Made by a program: the position numbers and the translations under genes
In this document: positions 22,231 through 34,141 of the stretch, piece after piece
How the letters are laid out: each line of letters starts with the position of its first letter
Position numbering within the stretch: the first letter of the stretch is position 1
The notes under the pieces: model-generated
The model's input: only the letters and a program-made list of their open reading frames with translations
Told to the model about the DNA's origin: nothing
Databases searched by the model: none
Source: Lobosporangium transversale
Lineage: Eukaryota > Mortierellomycota > Mortierellomycetes > Mortierellales > Mortierellaceae
NCBI RefSeq assembly: GCF_002105155.1
Contig: NW_019028991.1
Span: 310,001 to 374,000 of the forward strand
Reading direction: 5' to 3'
Length of the DNA: 64,000 nucleotides

Positions 22231-23121
22231 TTAATTCTTTGTCTGAGCCTCTTTCCTGTAATTTTGGAATAGATTACAACAATAATGACAGGATTAGCCT
22301 CACATTATATGTAAAAAATAAAAAATAAAAAATAAAAAACAAAAAACAAAAAAAAAATAATAATAATAAAAAAAGCCAGGAAGCTTACTTTGGCTCGGTA
22401 ACGTTCAACAGCAATGTATCAGCGTCCAACATGACACGGTTGGAAGAATGGGAGATAATGGATGCGATCTCACGAGCAACTTCAATCTTTCTCAGTTGGA
22501 TGAATCCAGGCTGGTTCTTGATTGCTATTTGTATGAAATTCATGAAGAAAAAAAGAAATGAGGAACGAAAAAGCGAGCATTGAAACAATGTTGAGGCCTT
22601 CTTTTCAAAAAGTTGATCTGATATAAGCAAAGCAAACATTACCTTCACCAATAAGCTCAGCAGATCGAGCCTCTCCCTCAGCCTTGACAATGATGGACTG
22701 CTTCTCTTGGATGGCACGGTCAACAACGAAAGCAGCACGCTGAGCCTCCTGTTGAGCAATCTGCTTAGCCTCAACAGCCTGAGTGAATTCAGGTGAGAAG
22801 GCCATATGTACGATCGAGACATCATCCAGAACAATATTGAAGCGAGCCGCACGCTTGATCAGGTTCTCACGAACGAGACGTGAGACACGGTCACGTTGAG
22901 TAATGAGCTGAGAGGCGTTGAACTGGGCAACAACCGACTTGGAGACCTCGTTGATAATTGAAGGCAACACACGTTCGTCATAATCCTGTCCCAATGTGCG
23001 ATAGATCTCTGCTAAATCGTTGACGCGGGGGCGAGAAAGTACACGAACAGTGATGTTGACCATCTGAAGATCTAGAGGAAGAAAAGATAGTAAGCCTCTT
23101 GTTGATTTTACCACTGAGGAA

Positions 23122-23157
<36 letters not shown>

Positions 23158-23693
23158 TAAAAAAGATAGTACGTACCTTTCGTTCCAGTCAAAGAAGCAA
23201 CGTTTCTGGGCTTTGCACGGACATCATAAATAATTGGAGTTTCAAACCAAGGGATGACAAAGTGAGTTCCTTCGTTGTAGATCTCCTTCTGAACGCCAAA
23301 GACACGAGAATACTTGACAGCGCGGTGACCTCCATCAACTATGAAATTTGAAATGTTCAGGAGGCAGCAAAGTTAGTAAGTTTATTTATTATGATACTCC
23401 CCGCTGTATGATCCATCTAAATTAAGTGTGTTGAAAACAAAAGAAAAAAGTGCGTTTTTGTTTTCTTTGGCAGTATTGTTTCTTCTGGGAACCATAGCTT
23501 TTTAAATTAGAGCTCTCTTTAGGGTCTTTGGTTTGTTTTTTTTGTATATAGCTGATTCGTTACCGTTGAAGAGTGCTGCATTGAGACCATAGCCTAGAGC
23601 ACCAATGGTGATCAAGGCACCTGCGCCACCAACAAGGCCCTTTCCGCTGCCCTTGGGGAAGATTCCTCCGAGTTTGTTGAAAGCCTGAGCCAT
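22231..23693 (-). CDS. PHB2: Prohibitin-2
   Basis: Five minus-strand exons, 23693-23564, 23338-23177, 23071-22643, 22524-22389 and 22255-22231, give 293 residues with matching phases. Prohibitin-2 forms ring complexes with prohibitin-1 in the inner mitochondrial membrane and supports m-AAA protease control and cristae shape. The N-terminal anchor ([20 protein letters not shown]) is followed by the VDGGHRAV band-7 start, the [16 protein letters not shown] segment and the PHB2-type [38 protein letters not shown] and [13 protein letters not shown] coiled coil. The last coding exon is tiny (25 bp). Without the last splice the frame would end at a TAA lying inside the donor (AA|GTAAGC), so intron retention would replace KEAQTKN by a stop. 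The final intron holds (T)AAAAAA-type repeats, and the second intron (GTACGT donor) an ATT/AAT microsatellite. Confidence 0.95.
22313..22375. repeat. TAAAAAA/CAAAAAA tandem repeat
   Basis: Three to four heptamers of TAAAAAA type, then CAAAAAA, then TAA repeats, inside the last intron of PHB2. Confidence 0.8.
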
Positions 23694-25370
23694 TGTAAGA
23701 ATGTTGCGTGAGGAGCGAGAGGGACGAGTGGATCAAAGAGGAATTAATGTACGTTCAAGATCAATCAATAACATTAACTTGATCGGAGAAATTGGCAAGT
23801 CCGTGGTCCACTTTAGGCCCCCAAACCCAAAGAGGCGCGGCTTTTGAGCAGTCCTGCCGTACGAAGCCACCCTAAACTTGCGAATTCACGTGATCTAAAA
23901 GATTCCGATCTGCCTGCATCACGTGGATACTCCAAAATTGGTAATTTTTTCTTGGTGGCAACTCTTGATACAAAATACTGAATGAGGTGGGATCCAGATC
24001 CACACCCACCAAATTTCTTTGAAGATATTTACCTGTTGCCCACACTTATTGGGCACATCAGTGATCCAGTCAAGGAATTTGGCGATTTCGATCACTAAAA
24101 GGTTTCTTTGCCCCTTTGCCTGATTTGCATTCCCTCTTGAATAATAAGAAAATAAAAGGATTGAAGACTTTCAAAATATATTGTACGGATAAATAAACAA
24201 AAGTATATATAAACAAATTATATATAATGTGTACTTTGGCTGTTAGTTAGAAGATCGGGTGACTTTCCTAGTTGAGATCATAGCATTGACAAGGTATCAG
24301 TGTATTTCTTCAAGGTCGCTCACAGTTCTTTTCACGGTTGGTTGGAATGTGGAAAATTCTTAGAGCAAAATACACAAGGAACCTTTATTTAGTCCAAAGT
24401 TTCAGATCTATCAGACTACATCCGCTTTAGTTACATACTTAGCACACTGTGCTTGACAAAGCTCCTTCTGTAAGAAACATTATATCTAAATCCTATCCAT
24501 ATTGCTGTCCTCATCATCACAACCATCGAATGCGGCTCCTTTAAATAACGCAGCATCAAATTTCTTTCAACATTCTTATTTACTTCCTCTTATGCTAAGA
24601 TATAATGACTATATTGAGGGGATCGTGAACATATTTTGAGAATAACATAGTTTCTCTACCCTCGTCAGCATGTTTTCAGCGGCAATGACTATTGAAACAT
24701 ACCGGGATCATAATAAGTAACGAGATGTCTTTATTGTTAAATAAAAAGGGGTAAAAATCTTAGCTATAGTAAAAACCCATATAAATGACTGCAAATCGCA
24801 AAGTTATTCCTAACTATGTAATTGGCGAGGATAAACAAAGCAGTAAGAGGAAGGTCAACGATGTCAATGACGGTATGGCAGTAATAGTAAGAATAAGAGA
24901 GTAGTCGGAGGAGAGGAAGTGTCGGTTTTCGGATCATGTTTGTTCTTTGTAATCCTGTCCTAATGTGACCAACGATGACCCAAAAGTTCCAAGGAGGCAT
25001 CCATTACCCGTGCCAATGGGTGCCACGGGGCTTCATGTCGTGCTTTCTAGGTTTGGGCCAGGTAAAGAAGAGGAGGTTCTTCAATAGATTACTGCTCCAC
25101 TCCATAAGTTTACAGCTTTGGTAGCTTTGGTGAAAGCAAATAAATAGAGTTAAAGGAAGAAAGGGTATTTATTCTTCCCAAGATGTATACCTGTGGGTTT
25201 GACAATGCGAGCTTTAAATTCGGAACGGAACATCCCCTATGGAAATTTAATTAATAATGCGCCCAACAACTACCGTCATCTTGCTTGTCTCCACAAGAAA
25301 TACCAATCGTTTAATGGGGGGTAGGCTCTCTTATCCAAGGGCGAAAAGGACTTGATAATGTCTACTGATG

Positions 25371-25402
<32 letters not shown>

Positions 25403-25877
25403 ATATCTATTCATTGCACAGAAATAATAAGAAAACAAGGGCTACTCCTGAACTAAAGGACAAAGGAGAACAAATAAAAACAGATCCGATAAAGGCATTT
25501 TCTATACTGCCTCTCGATTTGATTAACAATTTGTCTAGCCTTTCCTTTCTAAACCTTGTTCTGTTCCTTTCGAACCTTGTGCCCTTTGACACCTTCACTT
25601 CCCGTTCTCTCTTCTATTTTCAAGCAAACTACATGTGCTCTACTCCTCTTTAAGGATGTTCTGCTATTGTTCATTCTTGTCACTTCATTTCATTCATTCC
25701 ATCTTTTCTTGAGGCGTTTCTTTCAATTGCCAAAAAAAAAAAAAAAAAAAAAAAAAAGAAAAAGAAAGAATAACCCCTACTTTCTCTCTCTGTCTTTCTC
25801 TTCTTCTTCTTCTTTTCTCTCTCAAAACGGTCTTGCTCCATTCTTCACATTCGGACATCGTGTTGCAGAGAATTCAA
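23694..25877. other. Divergent intergenic region, no gene seen
   Basis: About 2.2 kb between the start codons of PHB2 (minus) and the Asi-like RING gene (plus), so it holds both promoters. I found no frame with coding character. It contains an (AT)n microsatellite at about 25370-25395, a G-rich TTAATGGGGGG block near 25312-25320, and a poly-A tract at about 25731-25757 in the likely leader of the RING gene. Confidence 0.55.
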
Positions 25878-28800
25878 ATGCCGTTTGTTGAGGCCCTGGA
25901 ATCCTACTCCAGGGCGCTCTACCTGCCCTTGCGTGGATATGTCCGTCGCCCCTTTCAATTTGTTTCTGATGTGATCCGGGAATATGTCCCTGGTAGTTTA
26001 GAAGATATGCGCATTGTCATGGAACAAACTATCCTTGGACCATCACAATATGCGCTCGAAAGGGGTGGAGGAGGAGAATCACCTTTTGCCAGTCGTGGGT
26101 TCTTCAATCGCCTCACTATGAAAAATACTGCCGTTAACACCGCTGTTGGTACAGGAACAAAGACTGGAGGTAATCATGGTGCTTCTGGTAGCAATGTTAC
26201 AGGGTCCACTGCAGCTGGTAATGGAGGAACAAAGTTGCTGCAGAATCAGCCGTCCATGATCCAATTCTTCACCAGCCCATACTTTCTGTTGTTATGCTTT
26301 ATGGTAATGCCTCCTTACAATGGTTTACAGTTTGAATAAGAGGTGAGGTCTAGAGTGTCATACTAATTTATTCAATTATCACATCTGTCTTTGCATCTTT
26401 GGGAACTAGAATATTGTTTTGAACAGGATTAATGCCATTGTTGCCCCCAGGAACCCACACCCGCCGAGACTTTCCGTCCGCTTTGCACTTAAATTACCAG
26501 CGCTCTACCTCTTGATGAAGAGTGCCTGTGTCATAACTGCGCTTTTAATCCCAGAGCTTCAACATCAGACATTCTTGTCCTCCTCCTCATTGTTATCGAA
26601 ATTTGCAGAGGTACTATCGAGTCTCAAGGCAGCATACAGCGAACCGCATGCTCTTTGGCTCTGCTTTATTGCTATGGGTGTTTCTTGCACCATTGATTCG
26701 TTTATCACCAACCTGGACAGCTCTAATAGCAGAGGCAGTGAGCATACAACCAACATGCTAGAGTGGGCTATTCTCTTTCATTTCACTCCCTCTGGACGGG
26801 ATGTTCTCATCATTGCATTGATCCAAGTCTGTCAACTGCTGACGCTCCAGTTCTCGAGTCTATCGAGTCGAGCCAGGAACTATCGATTGGTTGTAACCAC
26901 ATTCTGGGGGGTCGTGGATCTGACCCATTTTGCACACGCTATATATTATCGCTCCAGTAATTATCCGTCGATCCAATTATTGACCAGGCTCCCAGAAGTG
27001 GTTGTAATCCTCGTCGTTTGCATCTCAGTAAGTTGTCATCAAGGACAGGCAGGGAAAAAAAAAAAAAAAAAAAAAAAAAAGGAAACAGCCAGGCAACTAG
27101 AGATGTGAAGTTTCTTTCATTCTATTTTTAACATTGGTGATTTTTATATCATTGCTTTGAACTCTTTTTAATGTGGTTCTAGATGGTTGTTCACACAGTA
27201 ACATATATCGTGACTGGAGGCAATGTCAGAAGACAAATGTTTGAATCCAGAGCACTGCCCTCAATGGCCGATGAATATGGTGTGGCTGTGTTCAAAGTCG
27301 GACGCGCATGCATGGAAGCTACTCGAGGTGTTGGATTTAGAAATGAAGTAGATGCGGTTGTGATCCCCTTTGGGACTATCTTGGATCACAGGAATGGCCA
27401 CAAACACAGATCGTTGCAACGTGATTCATCTCGGGCGCGACAAAATGGTGGCATCTATTTTTCACTGCCGAATGGAGCTAATGGAGTAAGATATGGTTTA
27501 TCTTCAGGATTTGCTAACGAGATGGCCGATATTGTTGAAACATCTAGTCAACGCCAACGGCCCTCGAGCTTGCGAAATCGCATTAATGTTATGAAGGCAT
27601 TCTGTCAAAGTAGTGCCAGTCTTTTGATGGAGACAGCATATGGTATTTATAACAAGATTGTGCCTTCTAGGTACCGAAGAACACCACGTGGATCGTCATC
27701 AGGAACTAGGATGACAATTCAAAATTATTTGCAACTGCGAAGTACCATCGAACAAGCACTGGAGAAGGCTCGGTTATCAGGAGAACAAAAAATTCATCAA
27801 TTTGAAAGAGAACAATACATGTTGGCGGCAGCGATGGATGAAGAGGAGGAAGAGGAGCTCTACAATGATTTCTTGACTAGAGATTTTACCGCGACAGATG
27901 ATGAGGATGAGGACTATGATGTCAATTTTATGGTGTTTGATGATAGTGAGGACGGCGTTGGGGAAGAACAAGAGTCAGATTTTGAAGGACTTGAAAACTT
28001 GGATTCAAATCAAGAATCTTTTGAGGATCCAATGAGCGAACAGGATAGATCAGGCGAGTCAGAATCGTATGGCTTAAAACGCTCACATACTGTGGACGAT
28101 GATTCTGACCATGAGTTTGTTGTGGACTCTGATGGCAATGATGGGGAGTCGGAGCAGCATTACTCCTCTGCGTGGCGATCACTGGGATCATTACAGGATT
28201 TTTTCTTAGACACCTCCTTTATGAGCATTTTTTTGTCAGGCAGGCTGCAGGATACACCACTGACGAGATCTCAATATCGTCAGGCAATGAGTGGTGCGCG
28301 TGAATTTCAACAGGATTCGATAGAAGATATTGCGGGCAGCAGCAGCAGTAATAGTAGTGGAGGCGGTAGTGGTAGTGGGTCCTTAAGATTGCTGCGGCGG
28401 AGAAAGGGCGGAATGGATGATGCAGATAAGACGACACTGCTCGCTGTCCTCAATCGCTATCGAAAGACTGTCATGGAGAAGTCGCCTTTATCCTCCAATA
28501 CGGGTTCTACAGTGGCCTCGAGTACTAGTGATAATAGCAGTAGGGATAGTATAAACAGTACAGCACCACCTCCTCTTGCCGAATCATTGCCCTCAACGGC
28601 AGCTGAGGATAGTTCTATATACAGTCGACTTTTGTGTGTAGTCTGCCAGTCGGAGCCCAGGGGAGTGCTGTTGAGGCCATGTCGATGCCTAGCTCTGTGC
28701 AACGAATGTCGTGAAATCTTGGCATCCAGAGTAAGTCATCCTTGTTGCTTGATTTGACCCAAAATATGTCTTTTCTTTTGAGCTTGACAATTAATTATCG

Positions 28801-28895
28801 ACTGTTTCTTGTCTATTATGGTTTATCAGCGGTTCAAGCAATGTCCTTGTTGTCGTGCTGATGTCCAAGGTTTTTCCAAGGTTTATCTCCCATGA
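25878..28895 (+). CDS. Asi1/Asi3-like multi-pass membrane RING E3 ligase
   Basis: Four exons, 25878-26303, 26410-27027, 27183-28730 and 28830-28895, give 885 residues, all in phase 0. Several hydrophobic segments fall between residues about 130 and 375 (FFTSPYFLLLCFM, ALYLLMKSACVITALL, LIIALIQVCQLLTL, VVVILVVCIS). A long acidic, Ser-rich cytoplasmic or nucleoplasmic region follows, then a C-terminal RING at 833-872: CVVC, CRCLALC, C and CPCC, ending GFSKVYLP. That RING with its GFSK tail is the signature of yeast Asi1/Asi3, inner nuclear membrane ligases that degrade mislocalised membrane proteins and silence latent Stp transcription factors. The function here is inferred from the family. A mononucleotide A-tract in intron 2 would put a poly-Lys run into the protein if retained. 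ATG 25878 is the first ATG in frame. Confidence 0.82.
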
Positions 28896-28922
28896 AGACA
28901 GATAGACTATGATCATAACGCC

Positions 28923-28925
28923 AAA

Positions 28926-28996
<71 letters not shown>
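28923..28996. repeat. (AAAT)n then (AAT)n microsatellite
   Basis: About a dozen AAAT units followed by about eight AAT units, in the 168 bp between the convergent 3' ends of the RING gene and the borealin-like gene. Confidence 0.9.
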
Positions 28997-28998
<2 letters not shown>

Positions 28999-29063
28999 CC
29001 TCAAGTAATTTATCCGTTTTGAAAAAGGATCTGAACAAAAAATCCATTTTAGTACTCTCTGTT

Positions 29064-29787
29064 TTATTCCTTTTTCCTGGTGATATCTAAGCGTGAATCC
29101 ACAAACGGTTTTGAAGTATTCCGACGCTGTTGACCTGTATTTATTGAAGATGATAATGCGCCTGAATATTGCCTGCGAAGTGCTGAGTTTTGTCCAGTCT
29201 GGATGACAGAGTTAAGATAAAAGAAGTAAAATGAGGAAAGATGCTAGATTAGTGTCTTGCTGAAACAATGCACAAAGTAGAAATAAAGCATATGATTACC
29301 TCATTTCCACTCTCGATCTTTTGCTTTTGAATCCAAAGTCCATCGGAGCTTCCTTCTCGTTTCCTGTTCCGACAAAGAAGAGAGTCCCAGGAGAGACAAA
29401 GAAGAAGGAGTTTCGAGAGATCACCATTAATGACAATAGATCTTTTTTTTTTTTTTTTTTTTTTTGTGAAGAAAAAAAAAAAAAAAAAAAAAAAAAAAAG
29501 AAAAAGAAAAACAAATAGAGAAGACAGACTTTTTATTCCCTTTAACAACTTGCCTTTTATGACTTATCATGCCTAGGGCTTGTAAGAAGGATGTGTCGGC
29601 GGTGGCTTTCTTCATAGATTGTTGTGCGAGATATTCTTTTGCATTACCATTGTATTTGAACCAATATTCTTCGACCGTCATTGTACGTACAGCCGCTGGA
29701 AGTCGATTGATCTCGGCTTCACTTCTGAATCGAAGAGAATTTGCTAGCACTCCTATTGATGCTCGAAGCTTCTGTATCCTATCCATT

Positions 29788-29824
<37 letters not shown>

Positions 29825-29854
29825 AAATATATATATATATATAAAGCATGTGAG

Positions 29855-29886
<32 letters not shown>

Positions 29887-30609
29887 TGTGTGGTTTTTGT
29901 CTCTTTGACTAGCATTGACATGTGTGATTTTTAATCCCCACTCTGTTTGCCTCATCTCCCCTTTCCCGCTCTAAAAAGAAAAAGCAGTAAAATAAAAAAG
30001 ATCCATACTTTCAATCTCAAGATTCTCAACAGCAGCTTCGCGTTGACCAGCTGTTAGATGAACCAACGGGTTTTCTTCATCCTGGATCTGTTCATGGGGT
30101 TGATCCTGGTCCCGTCGTAATTTGTCATGGCCGTTTCCTTCTTTATCTTCATCCTCATCTTCATCTTCACCTTGGTGTTCACTGTTACGTTGCTGACTTG
30201 AAGTATGTTGCTTTTGATCTGTTAGATATTCCCGTTCACCAGTAGAGGCTAATGCAGTGTCAAATAAACCGTTTTGGCTATTTCCCAGATAAAGAGTAGG
30301 GGATGTCTCAGGTACGTTTGCCGATATTGATTTGGATAACAAAGAGGGAGGAAATGAAGAAGAAGAAGAAGAAAGAAAGGGCGTTGTAGAAGCAATTGTG
30401 TCGGATGCTATTGGTATTGTTACAGCTGTTGCAGTGATACTGGGTGTTGTTGCTGTTGTTTTAAGATTTGTTGTTATTGGTGATGTGGTTGAAGAGAGGA
30501 GAGGGGTATCTTGAAAGGGGTTGGGTAGATTTCGAGTGTCGTAACTGGTTGTTGCAAGGTAAGATCGAGGTGATCGACCTGAAACTATTTGCAAAGTTGG
30601 ACGTGGCAT
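29064..30609 (-). CDS. Borealin/Nbl1-like chromosomal passenger protein
   Basis: Four minus-strand exons, 30609-30009, 29788-29554, 29363-29300 and 29198-29064, give 344 residues. The first ~200 residues are Ser/Thr-rich and disordered with a Glu-Asp run. At about residue 190 begins the borealin N-terminal type helix pair: ENLEIETMDRIQKLRASI, then FRSEAEINRLPAAVRTMTVEEYW. This segment normally binds survivin and INCENP in the chromosomal passenger complex. The second intron uses a GC donor (AAAAG|GCAAGT, 29553-29552) with AACAG acceptor; this choice is the one that keeps phase through the last two exons (900 and then 1035 nt). A C-terminal borealin dimerisation domain is not evident. Fungal Nbl1 proteins are often very short, so the long N-terminal tail is notable. 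The borealin assignment is by motif and should be tested. Confidence 0.65.
29442..29499. repeat. T-tract and A-tract pair
   Basis: About 24 T, a six-base spacer (GTGAAG) and about 29 A, inside the GC-AG intron of the borealin-like gene. The two arms could pair as a long A-U stem in the pre-mRNA. Confidence 0.85.
29790..29884. repeat. T28/A10, TA repeat and poly-A cluster
   Basis: A poly-T run (about 29790-29817), short poly-A, a TA repeat, and a second poly-A of about 30, all in the first intron of the borealin-like gene and next to its acceptor. Confidence 0.85.
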
Positions 30610-31564
30610 GCGTTGATGTGTATGCTTGTTAATGCTATAATATGTAAGTATTTTCCCTTTCCTTCTTTCTTTTGTCCTTCCTTTTATTCAAGAGTGAATG
30701 AGCCAATGAGGATGATTTGCTTGTTTTAATAATTCCTGTTCCAATGGTGATTATCCTGTCAGAGTCCAGATGTAAAAAAAAAGAAAGGGTAATAAAAAAA
30801 AAAAAAAAAAAAGTGACTTGGTTATGAACCATTTCGCGTCATTGGAAGGCACTTTTTTCTTTTTTTTTTCTTATAGTTTTTTTCTTTTCTTTCATGTTCG
30901 TGTAATTTGAGTACATGTATATTTTTAGGGATTGTGTTCCTTGCTCCTTTTGAAAATGCAACATTTATACATAATTCATGCCTGGAGTAGAGGCCAAGCC
31001 TTGTGGACTTTGATACCATGTGATGATGCGAACAGACGTCTTTTTAAAAAAAGAAGCATGTAGATATGTAATCCGAATGATGGCATATCATCCAGAGCAT
31101 CATTATTAAACGTAGCATTCGCATATTCAGCTTTATTTTTTTCCCTTGGACTCAGACTTCGTCGCAGCCTTTGCTCGTGTGGAGATCATGCGACAGAAGG
31201 AAAAAGAAAAAAAGAAAAAACCAAAAAATGCTCTTGGGCTGCCGCAAAAGATATTCTGCTCATCCATTCAATGATTTCCTTTCATTCTTTATATTTTACT
31301 CGTCTCTCTTTTTTTATTCCTTACTCTCTCCCTTTCCTTTTCCTCCACACTCCACCCCCGTTACGTCTTTTTTTATTTTATTTTATTTTTCATTGTTATT
31401 GTTACTATTCTGAATGACCATTTGCTAAAGACTCCGTTTTAACCAAGATAATTATAAAGAAAAGAAAAGAAAAGAACATAAAAAAAAAAAAAATCAATTT
31501 CTATACACGTCTATCCTCTCTTTCCACCTCTCTTTTTTTATATATTTTTCTGAATCACACAACC
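30610..31564. other. Divergent promoter region, borealin-like and Lunapark
   Basis: About 955 bp between two start codons. It contains A/T homopolymers near 30790-30811 and 31480-31493 and long CT-rich DNA (31260-31390, 31500-31560) just upstream of Lunapark. No gene seen. Confidence 0.6.
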
Positions 31565-32467
31565 ATGGGAGGAATCATCTCAAGGCTTCGTCAGGTAAGG
31601 TGGACATCCACAATTGATCTAATGACTCGACCCATTGCATTTCTCCCGACTTTAAGGAAGGACTGATTATCTGTAGTGGCTGGCCAAAAAGAAGGGATGA
31701 CGGCCGAGTAAATTGTGGACTATATTAAATAATAATACATGCGCGCGCACGCCACAAAGGTGGAGGATTTGACAGAGCGTCTGTGGTTTGCAAAGTCTAC
31801 AAGCATTGAGTCTCGCTACGGACATTTGCTCGAGCAGAATCTCAATTTGGGAATCTTGAAAAGTTCATTTGGCAGACCCGTCAACATTATTAATGAATGC
31901 AAGAAGAGTTGAATCTGCGCACGATGACCGCATAGTGTGTGTATTATGGGAAGAGAAAGAAAGAATTTGATGATTTTTCATCTTAGGCCCTCAGCACCCT
32001 TTGGATGTCCTGCCACGTCGCAACACTTGGGCGGAACACAATTGACACAGTTGAAACGCCTTAATCTAGGCACTCTTTCATATGCTCCTTATACTTTTTT
32101 TTTTTTTTATTTTTTTATTTATTTTTTTTATTTTTATTGCATAGAAGTTATTAATACCCAACCATCTTTCATTACTTTCCTCTATTATGCAAATATATGA
32201 AAATTAATAGAGCAATGATTCTGACTATGAAAAAATCCTATCAGATCTCGACAGCAACATCCGGAAAGCAGAATTGAGACTCTCGGCCATTCATGTACGG
32301 GAGAGACGACTGCTGGGTCATTGGATGACCTACTCAATTTTTATATGGATTCTATATACAGCAGTCTTTGCATTATATCTTCATCAAAAATACCAAAATG
32401 ACCCTCAATTCTGGGCACTAAGTCTCTCGCCTGTTCTCCTTGGTCTACCAATGTAAGCACATGATTT

Positions 32468-32498
<31 letters not shown>

Positions 32499-33545
32499 AG
32501 AACAGCATTGAAACGATCGTATGCAATTTACAAACAAAAGTATACATTATCTTCATTGTTTTCGGACATACTAACGCAGGTATATATGTCTTCCATATTG
32601 AAATGTATCTCCTTTAGATTTTTCGTAGGCCGCTTTTTGATCACTGTTTGGTACAAGCGTGCAAAGTCGAATGAAGGTTTGTTCACAAGAATAGTGACTA
32701 TGCAGCCAATATGATATGTTTTAGAATTAAAGATCAATTATGCTGACAATCTTTGTTTTGACAATCTACTTGACTTGAATGTATAGAAATCCAGCTTAAT
32801 TTACTCAGAGCGGATCAAAGACTCAAAGTCGAGGAGCTCAAGAAAAAGACTGCATACTACTCAACAAAGACTCTTCTGGAGCGTTACGACGTAAAGTGAT
32901 CTCTTTGTCATTATCCACATGTACACTGCATATTGTAAAATTGAAACTTCTCAAATGACTAACTTCCTTTAAATATAAAAAAAAAAAAAAAAAAAAAAAA
33001 ATTGGCAGCCTGCTTCTCAAAGATCAGCAAGTCAAAAATCCGTTGGCCTTGATGGAAAGCCCGTCCCTGCTCTACAGAATGGGCAGTCTCGACCTCATCA
33101 AACTAATATGATGGATCCTGGTCTTCGACAGCGCCAAGGACCTGGTGTTGCAAATACCCAGGGAATGCCTATGAATCAAGGACGTCAATTAGGAGTCTCG
33201 TCAGGAGTGCAACAGCAACACCATCAACAGCCACCTCATATGGGCCCGGGCCCTCAGAGTGGACCCAGAGGGCCTCAAGGAATTCAAGGTCCTCAAATGC
33301 ATCAGTTTAACCCAGCACATACGCACTCCAATGGGGGTAGGTCACCTCCATATGCACCACCCAGCACAGAGAGACATTGGTATGACAAGATTGTTGATGT
33401 GATCGTTGGAGACGAGGGGCCAGATACGAAGTACGCTCTGATTTGTGGACAATGCTATGCCCATAATGGACTTGCCCTACCTCAGGAAATAGAGGATATC
33501 CGTAAGTTTGCCTTAATAGACTCATATAAGAAGTAGAGAGGGTTG

Positions 33546-33580
<35 letters not shown>

Positions 33581-34141
33581 AAACCTAGTTTTCGCATTCA
33601 TTTAGAATACGTCTGCCCAAAGTGCAACTTTTTTAACCCATCGCGTAGAAAAGCTCGCTTGGCTGCACAGGGTCTTCAGCCTCCGTCGACACCTGAACAG
33701 ACTTTGCTTCGGGCACAGGGAATGCCACTTCCTTTATCTCGCGACCCTTCCCCTGCCCCCACTGGTCGACGTTCGCCTCATTTAGCTAACCACTCTCGAC
33801 AGGACGAATTTAATGTGGAGAACAACGGTCCTGAGCGAGTGCCTAATCTTCAACTCAATGAAGACCATGTCAACCGTTCAGGGTCAGAAGACAATGGATT
33901 CGTGAACAACTGGAACGATAGTGATGTTGAGGGCGTGAGCCACAATGAAGATGATGGCGAGGCAGAAGAAGAAGTTAATGACTCGGCCAAGGCTCAAGGC
34001 TATGATATCGGTGCTGAGGAGGAAGAGGAAGAAGTATCTGAAGTTGTACCAAAGAAAATCGGAACTAAGAAGACTGAATCAGGAATCACGACAAGAGCAG
34101 CAGCAGCAGCGACAAGAAAGAAGAAGTCAAAGCGTGCATGA
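31565..34141 (+). CDS. LNP1: Lunapark (ER three-way junction protein)
   Basis: Six exons, 31565-31594, 32211-32452, 32618-32676, 32787-32890, 33009-33501 and 33606-34141, give 487 residues with matching phases. It begins MGGIISRLRQ, matching the myristoylation-type N-terminus of Lunapark, then DYEKILSDLDSNIRKAELRL, two membrane segments (about 49-67 and 80-104) and a coiled coil (ADQRLKVEELKKKTAYY, LLERYD). A Pro/Gln-rich linker leads to the zinc ribbon with C291, C294, C313 and C316 (ALICGQCYAHNGLAL and VCPKCNFFNP), then a long acidic tail with a basic end. Lunapark stabilises three-way junctions of tubular ER. The first intron is unusually long (616 bp) and carries a coding-like fragment. 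Symbol by family. Confidence 0.93.
31752..31914 (+). pseudogene. Coding-like fragment inside Lunapark intron 1
   Basis: An open frame without a start codon runs to a TGA at about 31912. It reads as well-mixed protein (for example VEDLTERLWFAKSTSIESR, then GHLLEQNLNLGILKSSFG). It does not fit the Lunapark phases and Lunapark is complete without it. It is probably a relic or captured piece of another gene; I do not recognise the source. Confidence 0.35.

Noticed and set aside
23502-23693. Stand-alone 63-residue protein
   Set aside because: It is the first exon of PHB2 read through its donor, not a separate gene.
24764-25000. Minus-strand frame in the PHB2-RING intergenic region
   Set aside because: Hydrophobic low-complexity reading with no splice partners or motif; treated as noise.
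29249-29548. Poly-Phe/Lys protein of about 100 residues
   Set aside because: It is the T/A tract pair within a borealin-like intron; only the last 64 bp is used as an exon.
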